Positions 24,153 through 33,455 of a stretch of DNA of 64,000 bases are shown in pieces. A program made the position numbers and the translations under genes. A model generated the notes under the pieces. It was not told the DNA's origin and did not search any database. It was given only the letters and a program-made list of their open reading frames with translations. Numbering within the stretch: the first letter of the stretch is position 1; each line of letters opens with the position of its first letter. Source of the stretch: Jannaschia marina (GTDB lineage: Bacteria > Pseudomonadota > Alphaproteobacteria > Rhodobacterales > Rhodobacteraceae); assembly GCF_013404595.1 (NCBI RefSeq), contig NZ_JABVAX010000013.1, forward strand, positions 1 to 64,000, in the 5' to 3' direction.

Positions 24153-26231
24153 ATGACACCCGTCACCTATTCCGTCACCGATGGCATCGCCGTCATCACC
24201 GTCGACAACCCGCCGGTCAACGCGCTCGGCCATGCCGTGCGTGCTGGGCTGTCCGAAGCGATCGCGACCTTCACCGCCGACGCGGACGCGCAGATCGCCG
24301 TGCTGCGCGGGGGCGGCAAGCTTTTCCTCGGCGGGGCCGACATCTCGGAGTTCGGCAAGCCGCTGCAGGAGCCGGGCCTGCCCACGGTCGTCAACGAGAT
24401 CGAGGCCTGCCCGAAACCCGTGGTCGCCGCGATCCACGGTGTCGCGCTCGGCGGCGGGCTCGAGGTGGCGCTCGGCTGCCACTACCGGCTCGCCATGCCG
24501 GGCACGAAACTTGGCCTGCCCGAGACGACGCTCGGCATCCTGCCCGGGGCAGGCGGCACGCAGCGCGCGCCGCGCCTCGTGGGGCTCGACGCGGCGGCCG
24601 AGATGATCACGGGCGCGAAGCCCGTAACGGCGGAGAAGGCCGTTGAAATCGGTCTCGTGGACCGTCTGGGCGACGGCGGGGATGTTGCGGCCGCCGGCCG
24701 TGCCTACGCCGGCGACCTGCTGGCCGAGGGTGCGGGCCCGCGCCCGACCCGCGACATCCCCGCGCCCGAAGGCACCCTTGCGCAGAAGCGCGCGGAGGCC
24801 GAGTGGAAGTTCAAGGGACAGGTCGCGCAGGTCACGGCGCTCGACGCCATCGCTGCGGGGCTCGACCGCCCGTTCGACGAGGGCCTCGCCGAGGAGCGCC
24901 GGCTGTTCCAGACCCTGATCGAGACGCCGCAGCGCGCGGGCCTGATCCACGCCTTCTTCTCCGAGCGCGCGGTGACGAAACTGCCCGAGCTGAAGGGTGT
25001 GAGCCCGCGCAACCTCAGTCACGTCGGCGTCATCGGTGGCGGCACCATGGGGGCAGGGATCGCCACCTCCGCACTTCTTGCGGGTCTCGTGGTCACGCTG
25101 GTCGAACGTGACGAGGCGGCCGCCGGCAAGGCCCGGGAAACGATCGGCCGCAACCTCGATGCCGCCGTGAAGCGCGGCAAGCTGACCGACGAACGCCGGC
25201 AGACGAGCCTCGCCTCTCTGGCAACCGTCACGGGCTACGACGCGCTGGCCGAGGCCGATCTCGCCATCGAGGCCGTCTTCGAGGACATGGAGGTCAAGAA
25301 AGGGGTCTTCGCGCGGCTCGACGCGGCGATGAAGCCCGGTGCGGTGCTGGCAACGAATACCTCCTACCTCGACATCAACGAGATCGCGCGGGCGACGTCC
25401 CGTCCGGCGGATGTGATCGGGCTGCACTTCTTCTCGCCCGCGCACATCATGAAACTCCTCGAGATCGTGGTCGCCGACGACACGGCCCCGGAGGTCACCG
25501 CCACCGCCTTCGCGCTGGCCAAGCGCCTCGGCAAGACGCCGGTGCGTGCCGGTGTTTGCGACGGCTTCATCGGCAACCGCATCCTGTCGCACTACCGAGC
25601 GGCGGCCGACCACATGGTCCTCGACGGGGCCAGCCCCTACGACGTGGACCGTGCGCTGGTGGCATTCGGTTTCGCCATGGGCCCCTACCAGGTCAGCGAC
25701 CTCGCCGGTCTCGACATCGGCTACGCCACGCGCGAGCGCAAGGCGGCCACAGCCCATCCCCGCGACCGGAGTCCCACCTTCGCCGACGCGCTCTACCATG
25801 CCGGACGGCTCGGGCAGAAGACGGGCAAGGGGTACTACGACTATTCCGAGGATCGGCGCGGCGCGCAGGATCCGGAGGTCCTCGACCTCGTGGCCGAGGC
25901 TCGCGCGGGTTCTCAGCGCCGGTTCACGCCCGAGGAGATCCAGCGCCGCTACATGGCCGCCATGGTGAACGAGGCCGCGCAGGTCGTGGACGAAGGCATC
26001 GCCCGTCGTCCGCTCGATGTCGACGTGGTCTTCCTCCACGGCTACGGGTTCCCGCGGCATCTCGGCGGGCCGATGCATTGGGCCGATGCCCAGGGTCACG
26101 ACCGCATCCTCGCCGACATCACGGAATTCGCGAAGACCGACGATCACTTCTGGCAGCCCGCGCCTCTTCTGCAGCGGCTGTTGGCCGAGGGCCGCAGCTT
26201 CGCCGACCTCAACGCGACCCGAAAGGACTGA
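24153..26231 (+). CDS. fused enoyl-CoA hydratase / 3-hydroxyacyl-CoA dehydrogenase (FadJ/PimF-like)
   Basis: 692 residues from ATG 24153 (GGGAGAATTCG upstream). The first ~190 residues are a crotonase domain (GGGKLFLGGADISEFG, VALGGGLEVALGCHYRLA, PETTLGILPGAGGTQR with the hydratase glutamates). A 3-hydroxyacyl-CoA dehydrogenase follows: NAD loop GVIGGGTMGAGIA near residue 290, GLHFFSPAHIMKLLEIV, CDGFIGNRI and a C-terminal dimerisation domain with KTGKGYYDYSED. It performs two consecutive beta-oxidation steps. With the thiolase and the dehydrogenase pair downstream the order resembles the Rhodopseudomonas pim operon, where PimF is such a fusion. Confidence 0.93.
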   Translation: MTPVTYSVTDGIAVITVDNPPVNALGHAVRAGLSEAIATFTADADAQIAVLRGGGKLFLGGADISEFGKPLQEPGLPTVVNEIEACPKPVVAAIHGVALGGGLEVALGCHYRLAMPGTKLGLPETTLGILPGAGGTQRAPRLVGLDAAAEMITGAKPVTAEKAVEIGLVDRLGDGGDVAAAGRAYAGDLLAEGAGPRPTRDIPAPEGTLAQKRAEAEWKFKGQVAQVTALDAIAAGLDRPFDEGLAEERRLFQTLIETPQRAGLIHAFFSERAVTKLPELKGVSPRNLSHVGVIGGGTMGAGIATSALLAGLVVTLVERDEAAAGKARETIGRNLDAAVKRGKLTDERRQTSLASLATVTGYDALAEADLAIEAVFEDMEVKKGVFARLDAAMKPGAVLATNTSYLDINEIARATSRPADVIGLHFFSPAHIMKLLEIVVADDTAPEVTATAFALAKRLGKTPVRAGVCDGFIGNRILSHYRAAADHMVLDGASPYDVDRALVAFGFAMGPYQVSDLAGLDIGYATRERKAATAHPRDRSPTFADALYHAGRLGQKTGKGYYDYSEDRRGAQDPEVLDLVAEARAGSQRRFTPEEIQRRYMAAMVNEAAQVVDEGIARRPLDVDVVFLHGYGFPRHLGGPMHWADAQGHDRILADITEFAKTDDHFWQPAPLLQRLLAEGRSFADLNATRKD

Positions 26232-26233
26232 CC

Positions 26234-27409
26234 ATGCCCGACCCCGTCATCGTCTCCCTCGCGCGCACCCCCATCGGCAAGGCCGGTCGCGGCGCGTTCA
26301 ATATGACCCACGGGGCCGTCATGGGCGGCCACGTCGCGGGCGAGGCCGTCAAGCGCGCGGAGATCGACCCCGCCCTGATCGAGGACAGCATCTGGGGCTG
26401 CGGCTACCCGGAGTATGTCACCGGCGGCAACATCGCCCGCCAGATCGTCATCCACGCGGGTCTGCCCGACAGCGTCGCGGGAACCACCGTCAACCGCTTC
26501 TGTGCGAGCGGGCTGCAGGCCATCGCGATGGGGGGGCACATGATCGCCGCCGAAGGTGCCAAGGCGGTGCTCGTCGGCGGGGTGGAAAGCATCTCGATGG
26601 TGCAGCCGCCCGCCCGCCACTCCCGCGAGGCGCACCTCGAAGAGACACGGCCCGATCTCTACCTGCCGATGATCGAGACGGCCGACATCGTCGCGGCCCG
26701 CTACGGCGTGACCCGCGCCGCCCAGGACGCGCTCGGGCTCGAAAGCCAGCAGCGGACGGCGGCCGCGCAGGAGGCCGGGCGCTTCGATGCCGAGATCGTG
26801 CCGATCACCGTCACCAAGGCCGTGAAGGACAAGGAGACGGGCGAGGTTTCGGAGCAGGAGGTGACGATCGACCGGGACGAATGCAACCGCCCGTCGACGA
26901 CACTCGAAGGGCTCGAAAAGCTCCAGCCCGTGCGCGGAGAGGACCAGTTCATCACCGCCGGGAACGCCTCGCAGCTCTCCGACGGCGCCGCGGCGCTCGT
27001 GATGATGGACGCCAAGGAGGCCGCGCGGCAGGGGCTCACCCCGCTCGGGGCCTTCCGTGGCTTCGCCGTCGCCGGATGCGCGCCCGACGAGATGGGCATC
27101 GGCCCGGTCTTCGCTGTACCCCGCCTGCTGGAGCGGCACGGCCTCAAGGTCTCCGACATCGACCTCTGGGAGCTCAACGAGGCCTTCGCCTCCCAGGCGC
27201 TCTACTGCCGCGACACGCTCGGCATCGACCCGGAGGTCTGCAACGTCGACGGCGGCTCCATCTCCGTCGGTCACCCCTTCGGCATGACGGGCGCGCGGAT
27301 GACCGGGCACCTGATGGTCGAGGGCCATCGCCGGGGTGCGAAACTCGGCGTCGTGACCATGTGCATCGGCGGTGGCCAGGGGGCCGCCGGCCTCTTCGAG
27401 ATCTTCTGA
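26234..27409 (+). CDS. acetyl-CoA C-acyltransferase (thiolase, PimB/FadA-like)
   Basis: 391 residues. Acyl-enzyme nucleophile Cys90 lies in VNRFCASGLQA; the second site has NEAFASQ, GGSISVGHPFGMTGARM (catalytic His) and CIGGGQGA (general-base Cys). It cleaves 3-oxoacyl-CoA to acetyl-CoA and a shortened acyl-CoA. Only two bases separate it from the hydratase/dehydrogenase gene. Confidence 0.95.
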   Translation: MPDPVIVSLARTPIGKAGRGAFNMTHGAVMGGHVAGEAVKRAEIDPALIEDSIWGCGYPEYVTGGNIARQIVIHAGLPDSVAGTTVNRFCASGLQAIAMGGHMIAAEGAKAVLVGGVESISMVQPPARHSREAHLEETRPDLYLPMIETADIVAARYGVTRAAQDALGLESQQRTAAAQEAGRFDAEIVPITVTKAVKDKETGEVSEQEVTIDRDECNRPSTTLEGLEKLQPVRGEDQFITAGNASQLSDGAAALVMMDAKEAARQGLTPLGAFRGFAVAGCAPDEMGIGPVFAVPRLLERHGLKVSDIDLWELNEAFASQALYCRDTLGIDPEVCNVDGGSISVGHPFGMTGARMTGHLMVEGHRRGAKLGVVTMCIGGGQGAAGLFEIF

Positions 27410-27421
27410 AAGGAGCGAGAC

Positions 27422-28615
27422 ATGAACCTCGACTACACCGACGACCAGAAGGCTTTCCGCGACGAGGTCCGCGCTTTTCTGGACGAGAAGCTGCCTGAGC
27501 GTCTGACCGAGAAGGGGCGCGGTACGCGCGCGCTCACCAAGGCGGATCACGAGGAATGGCACGCCATCCTGAACGAGAAGGGCTGGCTCGCCGGCAACTG
27601 GCCCGAGGCGTTCGGCGGGGCCGGATTCGACGCCGTTCAGCGCCACATCCTCGAGATGGAGATGACCCGCGCCGGGGCCCCCCGCATCGTGCCCTTCGGC
27701 ATCGCCATGCTGGGGCCGGTGCTGCAGAAGTTCGGATCGAAGGAACAGCAGGACCACTACCTGCCGCGCATCCTGAACGGCGACGACTGGTGGTGCCAGG
27801 GCTACTCCGAGCCGGGGGCCGGCTCGGACCTTGCCAGCCTGCGCTGCGAGGCCGTGCGCGACGGCGACCACTACGTCGTCAACGGACAGAAGACCTGGAC
27901 GACGCTGGGGCAGCACGCGAACATGATCTTCTGCCTCGTGCGCACCTCCAAGGAGGGCAAGCCGCAGGAAGGCATCAGCTTCCTTCTGATCGACATGGAG
28001 ACACCCGGTGTCGAGGTCCGGCCCATCGTCCTCATCGACGGCGGGGCCGAGGTGAACGAGGTCTGGTTCTCGGATGTCCGCGTCCCGGTCGAGAACCTCG
28101 TGGGCGATGAGAACAAGGGCTGGACCTATGCCAAGTACCTGCTGACGCACGAGCGCACGAACATCGCCGGCGTGGGCTTCGCCAGCGCCGGTCTCGACAG
28201 CCTGAAGCGCATCGCGCGGGCCGAGCAGGACGGCGATCGCAAGCTGATCGACAACCCCCATTTCGCCGCCCGCATGGCCCGGATCGAGATCGACCTGATG
28301 GCCATGGCCACGACCAACCTGCGCGTCGTCTCGGCCGCCGCCGCCGGGCAGGCACCCGGCGCGGAATCTTCGATGCTCAAGGTGAAGGGCACGATCATCC
28401 GGCAGGAGATCAACGCGCTCACCCGCACCGCCGTCGGCCCCTACGCGATGCCCTTCCAGTCCGAGGCCGTGGAGGGCGCGAACGAGGCACCGATCGGCCC
28501 GGACTACGCCGCCAAGGCGACCGGGGCCTACCTCAACAACCGCAAGCTCTCGATCTACGGCGGCTCGAACGAGGTGCAGCGCACGATCATCGCCAAATCC
28601 ATGCTGGAGCTCTGA
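27422..28615 (+). CDS. pimC: acyl-CoA dehydrogenase, PimC-like large subunit
   Basis: 397 residues with the acyl-CoA dehydrogenase fold: GYSEPGAGSDLASLRCEAV (flavin loop), VNGQKTWTTLGQHA, FSDVRVPVENLVG, and a late NNRKLSIYGGSNEVQRTIIA. The latter and the overall pattern match the large subunit of pimeloyl-CoA dehydrogenase type enzymes. AAGGAGCGAGAC precedes the ATG. The partner gene begins two bases after its stop, so a heteromeric FAD enzyme is likely. The assignment to pimelate is inferred from family resemblance and context. Confidence 0.85.
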   Translation: MNLDYTDDQKAFRDEVRAFLDEKLPERLTEKGRGTRALTKADHEEWHAILNEKGWLAGNWPEAFGGAGFDAVQRHILEMEMTRAGAPRIVPFGIAMLGPVLQKFGSKEQQDHYLPRILNGDDWWCQGYSEPGAGSDLASLRCEAVRDGDHYVVNGQKTWTTLGQHANMIFCLVRTSKEGKPQEGISFLLIDMETPGVEVRPIVLIDGGAEVNEVWFSDVRVPVENLVGDENKGWTYAKYLLTHERTNIAGVGFASAGLDSLKRIARAEQDGDRKLIDNPHFAARMARIEIDLMAMATTNLRVVSAAAAGQAPGAESSMLKVKGTIIRQEINALTRTAVGPYAMPFQSEAVEGANEAPIGPDYAAKATGAYLNNRKLSIYGGSNEVQRTIIAKSMLEL

Positions 28616-28616
28616 C

Positions 28617-29723
28617 ATGAACTTCGACCTCTCCGACGAAGCCCGGATGCTGCAGGACGGCCTGCGCCGCTATCTGGCCGAGGCCTATACACCCGCCGCC
28701 CGCAAGGACGCCGTGGAGCATGGGTTTTCGGGCGACATCTGGGCCGGGCTGGCCGAGATGGGCGTGATCGGTGCCCTCTTCCCGGAGGAGCAGGGCGGCT
28801 TCGGCGGCACGGGCTTCGACATCGCGCTCGTCTTCGAGGAGCTGGGGCGCGCTGGCGCGGTCGATCCGCTCATCGACACGGGGCTTCTCGGCGGCGGGCT
28901 GCTGGCGGCAGCGGGTCGTGACGATCTGCTGGAGGCGGTCATCGCGGGCGAGATGCAGCTGGCACTGGCGCATACGGAACCGGGCGGGCGCTACGACCTC
29001 GCCCGCGTCGCGACGACAGCGCAGGAGGACGGCGACGGCTGGACGCTCTCGGGGCGCAAGGCCGTCGTGGTGAACGCGCCCAGGGCCGACCGGATCATCG
29101 TCAGCGCCCGCACCTCCGGCGCGGCGGGCGACACCGACGGCCTGAGCCTCTTTCTCGTCGATCCGGAGCGTCTCACGCTCGCGCCCTATCCGCTCGTCGG
29201 CGGGGGGCTCGCCTCCGAAATCACGTTCGACGGGGTGACGCTCCCGCCCGACGCGCTTCTGGGCGAGGCGGGGCAGGCCTACGCTGCGCTCGAAGCCGCG
29301 CAGGCCCGTGCCACGCTCGCGCTCTCGGCCGAGGCGCTGGGTCTCATGGAGGCGATCCGCGCGCTCACCACCGACTACCTGAAGACCCGCAAGCAGTTCG
29401 GCCAGCCCATCGGCAAGTTCCAGGTCCTGCAACACCGCATGGCCGACGTCCTGATCGAGATCGAGCAGGCACGCTCGGCCGTCATCAACCTGGCCGGGCA
29501 CATCGACACCGACGACCGGGATCTTCACCTGCACGCCACGAAGAACCTCATCGGCAACGTCGCCAAGCTGGTGGTCGAGGAGTCGATCCAGATGCACGGC
29601 GGCATCGGCGTGACCGAGGAATACGACCTCGGCCATCTGGCCAAGCGCCTCACCATGGTCGATCACCGCTTCGGCGATGCGCTCTGGCATCTCGAGCGTT
29701 TCATCGCGCTGCGGGCCGCATGA
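28617..29723 (+). CDS. pimD: acyl-CoA dehydrogenase, PimD-like small subunit
   Basis: 368 residues with MNFDLSDEARMLQDGLRRYL at the N-terminus and QMHGGIGVTEEYDLGHLAKRLTMVDHRFGD near the C-terminus, as in the small subunit of pimeloyl-CoA dehydrogenase. The central flavin-binding segment (LALAHTEPGGRYDL) is degenerate relative to the partner protein, which fits an alpha/beta heteromer with one active flavin site. The gene overlaps the thioesterase gene by four bases. Confidence 0.83.
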   Translation: MNFDLSDEARMLQDGLRRYLAEAYTPAARKDAVEHGFSGDIWAGLAEMGVIGALFPEEQGGFGGTGFDIALVFEELGRAGAVDPLIDTGLLGGGLLAAAGRDDLLEAVIAGEMQLALAHTEPGGRYDLARVATTAQEDGDGWTLSGRKAVVVNAPRADRIIVSARTSGAAGDTDGLSLFLVDPERLTLAPYPLVGGGLASEITFDGVTLPPDALLGEAGQAYAALEAAQARATLALSAEALGLMEAIRALTTDYLKTRKQFGQPIGKFQVLQHRMADVLIEIEQARSAVINLAGHIDTDDRDLHLHATKNLIGNVAKLVVEESIQMHGGIGVTEEYDLGHLAKRLTMVDHRFGDALWHLERFIALRAA

Positions 29724-30163
29724 GCCGCCTGCCGCCAGACGGTCCCGGCCTCATCCGGGGCGAAACGGGGACACAGCGCCTTCTGGGCTACGTCCTCGAC
29801 GTGCGGGGCGGGCAGGGTGGATCGGCGCGCTGCCACATGGAGATCACCGACGATCACACCAACCGTCACGGCGTCTTGCATGGCGGCATCACGACGTCGA
29901 TCCTCGACAACGCCATGGGCGCGACGGCCAGCCTGACCGTCGACGGCAGCGGCACGGCCCCCTTCCTGACCGTCTCGATGACGGTGAACTTCATGGCACC
30001 GGCGCACAGTGGTCAGCTTCTGATAGCGACCGGGCGCAAAACGGGCGGCGGGCGCTCCACGCTCTTCGTGGAGGGCGACCTCGAAGCCGACGACGGCACG
30101 CGCATCGCGACCGCCAGCGGTGTTTTTCGAAAGGTGCCGACGCACCGTCTGGAGGGCAGATGA
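29720..30163 (+). CDS. PaaI-family hotdog thioesterase
   Basis: 147 residues with the hotdog signature NRHGVLHGGITTSILDNAMGA and VSMTVNFMAPA. Such proteins hydrolyse acyl-CoA esters and may release CoA from dead-end intermediates. It overlaps its neighbours on both sides by four bases (ATGA), so it belongs to the same translation unit. Confidence 0.88.
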   Translation: MSRLPPDGPGLIRGETGTQRLLGYVLDVRGGQGGSARCHMEITDDHTNRHGVLHGGITTSILDNAMGATASLTVDGSGTAPFLTVSMTVNFMAPAHSGQLLIATGRKTGGGRSTLFVEGDLEADDGTRIATASGVFRKVPTHRLEGR

Positions 30164-30951
30164 CACGCGCCAAGCTCGAAGACTTCGGCGACCGCCTGAT
30201 CGTGACCGCCACCAACGGGGCGCGCCGCAACGCGCTGACGCCCGACTACTATGCGACGCTGGCCGAGGCGCTGGAGCAGGCGCGCGACCCGCGCATCGCC
30301 GCCGTCATCCTGTGCGGGGAGGGCGGCTACTTCTGTGCCGGCGGCGACCTGACGCAGCTCGCGACCCGCCGGGAGCTGCCCGAGCCAGAGCGCCTTGCGC
30401 GGATCGAGGCGCTGCACGACCTCATCCGCGGTGTCATCGCCTGCCCCGCGCCGGTCATCGCTGCGGTCGAGGGCGGAGCGGCGGGAGCCGGGGCCTCGCT
30501 CGCCTTCGCCTGCGACCTCGTCGTGGCCGACCGCGCGGCAAGCTTCTCGGCCGCCTATGTCAAGGCCGGCCTCGTTCCCGACGGCGGCCTGACGACCAGC
30601 CTCGCCCGGCTCGTCCCCCGCGCGACGCTCATGCGCATGGCGCTCTTCGGCGAGAAGATCCCGGCCACGCGCCTCCACGAGCTCGGCGTCGTCTCGCAAC
30701 TCGAAGATGCGGCGGATGTCTTTCCCGCCGCCCTGGCCCTCGCCGACCGTCTGGCCGACGGGCCGACCGGCGCGCAGACGGCGATCAAGCGTCTCGTCAC
30801 CTCGGCCTACGATAGCGACGCGGCCACGCAACTCGACCGGGAGCGCGACGCCATGGCCGCCGCCGTCGCCGCCCCCGAGGCGGCGGAGGGCATAGGGGCC
30901 TTCCTCGACAAGCGCACCCCCGACTTCCGCACGGCGAGGGAGGGCCGATGA
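30160..30951 (+). CDS. enoyl-CoA hydratase/isomerase (PimE-like)
   Basis: 263 residues from ATG 30160 (GGAGGGCAG upstream). Crotonase features are GEGGYFCAGGDLTQL (oxyanion hole), VEGGAAGAGASLAFACDLVVAD and AYVKAGLVPDGGLT. The position of the second catalytic glutamate is occupied by Asp/Pro in LVPDGG, as in several isomerase-like members, so the exact reaction is open. It overlaps the following flavoprotein gene by four bases. Confidence 0.87.
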   Translation: MTRAKLEDFGDRLIVTATNGARRNALTPDYYATLAEALEQARDPRIAAVILCGEGGYFCAGGDLTQLATRRELPEPERLARIEALHDLIRGVIACPAPVIAAVEGGAAGAGASLAFACDLVVADRAASFSAAYVKAGLVPDGGLTTSLARLVPRATLMRMALFGEKIPATRLHELGVVSQLEDAADVFPAALALADRLADGPTGAQTAIKRLVTSAYDSDAATQLDRERDAMAAAVAAPEAAEGIGAFLDKRTPDFRTAREGR

Positions 30952-31958
30952 TCGTGCCCGTCTTCGACACCGCCGTCACCCGCACCTACGGTACGCGTCT
31001 CCCCATCGTCGCGGGCGGGCTCATGTGGCTGTCGGATGCCGACTACGTCGCCGCCTGCGCCCAAGCCGGCATCATCGGTTTCATCACCGCCGCAAGCTTC
31101 AAGGAGCCGGGCACCCTCGAGGCCGAGATCGCCCGCGCCCGCGCGCTCTGCGGCGACCGACCCTTCGGCGTGAACGTCTCGATGCTGCCGAAGCTCGTCG
31201 AGGGCGAGACCGTGGCCGAGACCTTCCGCCTGATCGCGGGCGAGGGCGTGCGCTTCGTCGAAACCTCGGGCCGCAACCCGGAGGCCTTCCTGCCGATCCT
31301 GAAGGACGCCGGCATCCATGTCCTGCACAAGGTTCCGTCGGCCCGCTACGCCCGCAAGGCCGAGGCCGTGGGCGTCGATGTCGTCGCCATCGTGGGTGCG
31401 GAATGCGGCGGCCACCCGGGCCTCGACATGATCGGGACAGTCGTGAACCAGGCACTGGCCGAGCGCGACCTCACGATCCCTTTCCTCATCGGCGGCGGCA
31501 TCGGCACCGGCGGTCAGATGGTGGGCGCGCTGGCATCGGGGGCGGCCGGGGTCGTCATGGGCACCCGGCTTCTCGTGGCCGAGGAGCTGAACGCGCATCC
31601 CGGCTACAAGGCAGCCCTCGTGGAAGCGAGCGAGCGGGATACCGAGCTCACCATGTCGAGCGTCCGTAACACGATCCGCACGCTCGCCAACGAGACCTCA
31701 GCGACCGTCGCGCGCCTCGAACGGGCGGACCCCGACATCGGGATCGAGGCCCTGATGCCCCATGTCGCGGGCACGATCGGCCGGCGGGCGTATCAGACGG
31801 GCGATGTCTCGAAGGGCATGCTCTCGGCGGGGCAATCGCTCGGCCTGACCGACGCCGTCGCCCCCATGGCCGAGATCGTCGCGCGGATCGAGGCGGAGGC
31901 GGGGCGCGCGCTGGCGCGGCTCCATGCCCTCACGACACCGGAGGCATTGCGCGCATGA
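30948..31958 (+). CDS. nitronate monooxygenase/FabK-like FMN flavoprotein
   Basis: 336 residues, TIM-barrel FMN protein of the 2-nitropropane dioxygenase superfamily: PIVAGGLMWLSDADYVAACAQAGIIGF, FGVNVSMLPKL, AIVGAECGGHPGLD with the characteristic GGHPG, and IGGGIGTGGQMVGALASGAAGVVMGTRLL. Within an acyl-CoA cluster it could be an enoyl reductase (FabK-like) or remove nitro or unsaturated by-products. Overlaps the ligase gene by four bases. Confidence 0.83.
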   Translation: MIVPVFDTAVTRTYGTRLPIVAGGLMWLSDADYVAACAQAGIIGFITAASFKEPGTLEAEIARARALCGDRPFGVNVSMLPKLVEGETVAETFRLIAGEGVRFVETSGRNPEAFLPILKDAGIHVLHKVPSARYARKAEAVGVDVVAIVGAECGGHPGLDMIGTVVNQALAERDLTIPFLIGGGIGTGGQMVGALASGAAGVVMGTRLLVAEELNAHPGYKAALVEASERDTELTMSSVRNTIRTLANETSATVARLERADPDIGIEALMPHVAGTIGRRAYQTGDVSKGMLSAGQSLGLTDAVAPMAEIVARIEAEAGRALARLHALTTPEALRA

Positions 31959-33445
31959 AGATCCACGAGCTTGTCACCCGTGCCGCCGCGGCCCGACCCG
32001 AGGCCCGGGCCATCCTCGACGTGGATGGCCGCGCGGTCTCCTACGCCGCGCACGTCGAGGCCATCGAGGCGGCGGCGACGCTCCTGAACGAGCGGGGCTT
32101 CGGCGCGGGCGACCGGCTGATGATCGCGGCCGAAAACTGCCACGCCACCGCCGTCCTCATCTTCGCCGCCTCGCGTGCCGGCGGCGTCGCAGTGCCGGTC
32201 AATGCCCGTATGACGGCGGCCGAGATCGCGCGCATCGCCGATCACGCCGCGCCGCGGCTCTTGGCCTATACCACCGGCGTCTCGCCAGAGGCCGCGCGCC
32301 ATGCCGAGGCCGTGGGGGCCGAGACGGTGGAGACTGGCTTCGGGGAGATCGCGCTTTTACAGCCGCAAACCGTCGAAGGCGAAGCGGCCACGGCCGACAC
32401 CGCCGTCATCCTCTATACCACGGGCACGACGGGTGCCCCGAAGGGCGTCATGCTGACCCATGGCAACCTGACATACGCCGGCGAGGCCTCTGCCAACCTG
32501 CGCGACATCGGGCCCGATGACCTGATCTACGGTGCTCTGCCGATGACCCATGTCTTCGGTCTCGCCTCCATGCTCATGGCCGCCAGCACCAAGGGCGCAG
32601 CGATCCAGTTCGAGGCCCGCTTCCGGCCCGATCGCCTCTATGCGGCGCTGCGCGGTGGCGCGACCGTCTTCCCCGGCGTGCCGCAGATGCACGCGCTCCT
32701 GATGAGCCATGTCGCCGAGAACGACCTGCCGGGCCTGCGTGACGTGCCGCTGCACTACGTCAGCTCCGGCGGCGCGCCCCTCGACCCGGCCTGGAAGCGC
32801 AAGGCGGAGGCCTTCTACGGCCTGGCCCTCCAGAACGGCTACGGCATGACCGAGACGACGGCCGGCATCTGCGCCACGAAGAACCCGATTGGAACCGCCG
32901 ACGTCAGCTGCGGCCCGCCGCTGCCGGGCGTCGAGATCCGCCTCGACACCTCCGTGCCCGCCGCGACCGATGCCGGCGTGGGCGAGGTGCTGACCCGCGG
33001 ACCGCACGTCATGGACGGCTATTTCCGCAACACGGAGGTCACGGCCGAGGTGCTGCAGGACGGCTGGCTGCGCACGGGGGATCTGGGGCGGATCGACGCG
33101 GACGGGTTCCTGCATATAGTCGGACGCGCTAAGGAGCTCATCATCCGTGGCGGCTTCAACGTCTATCCGCCCGAGGTGGAAGCGGCGTTCAACGACCATC
33201 CGGACGTGATACAATGTGCCGTGGTCGGACGGGCGGCGGGGGGCGACGAGGAGGTGCTCGCCTTCGTGCAATGCGCCGACCCCGACGCGCTCGACCTCGA
33301 TGCGCTTCGCGCGTTCACCGCCGAGCGCCTGACGGCCTACAAGCGCCCGACCCGCATCGTCGCGGCACGGACACTGCCGGCGGCCCCGTCGGGCAAGATA
33401 TTGAAACACCAGCTGATCGCGGCCTTCGCCGAGCAGCTCGACTGA
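31955..33445 (+). CDS. acyl-CoA synthetase (AMP-forming, PimA-like)
   Basis: 496 residues of the class I adenylate-forming family: phosphate loop [40 protein letters not shown], hinge [16 protein letters not shown] and the C-terminal catalytic lysine in [11 protein letters not shown]. It activates the imported acid to a CoA thioester with ATP. In this operon it supplies the substrate for the dehydrogenase pair; PimA in Rhodopseudomonas plays the same role for C7 and longer dicarboxylates. Confidence 0.9.
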   Translation: MKIHELVTRAAAARPEARAILDVDGRAVSYAAHVEAIEAAATLLNERGFGAGDRLMIAAENCHATAVLIFAASRAGGVAVPVNARMTAAEIARIADHAAPRLLAYTTGVSPEAARHAEAVGAETVETGFGEIALLQPQTVEGEAATADTAVILYTTGTTGAPKGVMLTHGNLTYAGEASANLRDIGPDDLIYGALPMTHVFGLASMLMAASTKGAAIQFEARFRPDRLYAALRGGATVFPGVPQMHALLMSHVAENDLPGLRDVPLHYVSSGGAPLDPAWKRKAEAFYGLALQNGYGMTETTAGICATKNPIGTADVSCGPPLPGVEIRLDTSVPAATDAGVGEVLTRGPHVMDGYFRNTEVTAEVLQDGWLRTGDLGRIDADGFLHIVGRAKELIIRGGFNVYPPEVEAAFNDHPDVIQCAVVGRAAGGDEEVLAFVQCADPDALDLDALRAFTAERLTAYKRPTRIVAARTLPAAPSGKILKHQLIAAFAEQLD

Positions 33446-33455
33446 GGAGAAAGAG

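Noticed and set aside
24102..28618. Two long minus-strand open frames opposite the beta-oxidation genes
   Set aside because: They mirror the hydratase/dehydrogenase, thiolase and acyl-CoA dehydrogenase genes and contain no recognisable motif.
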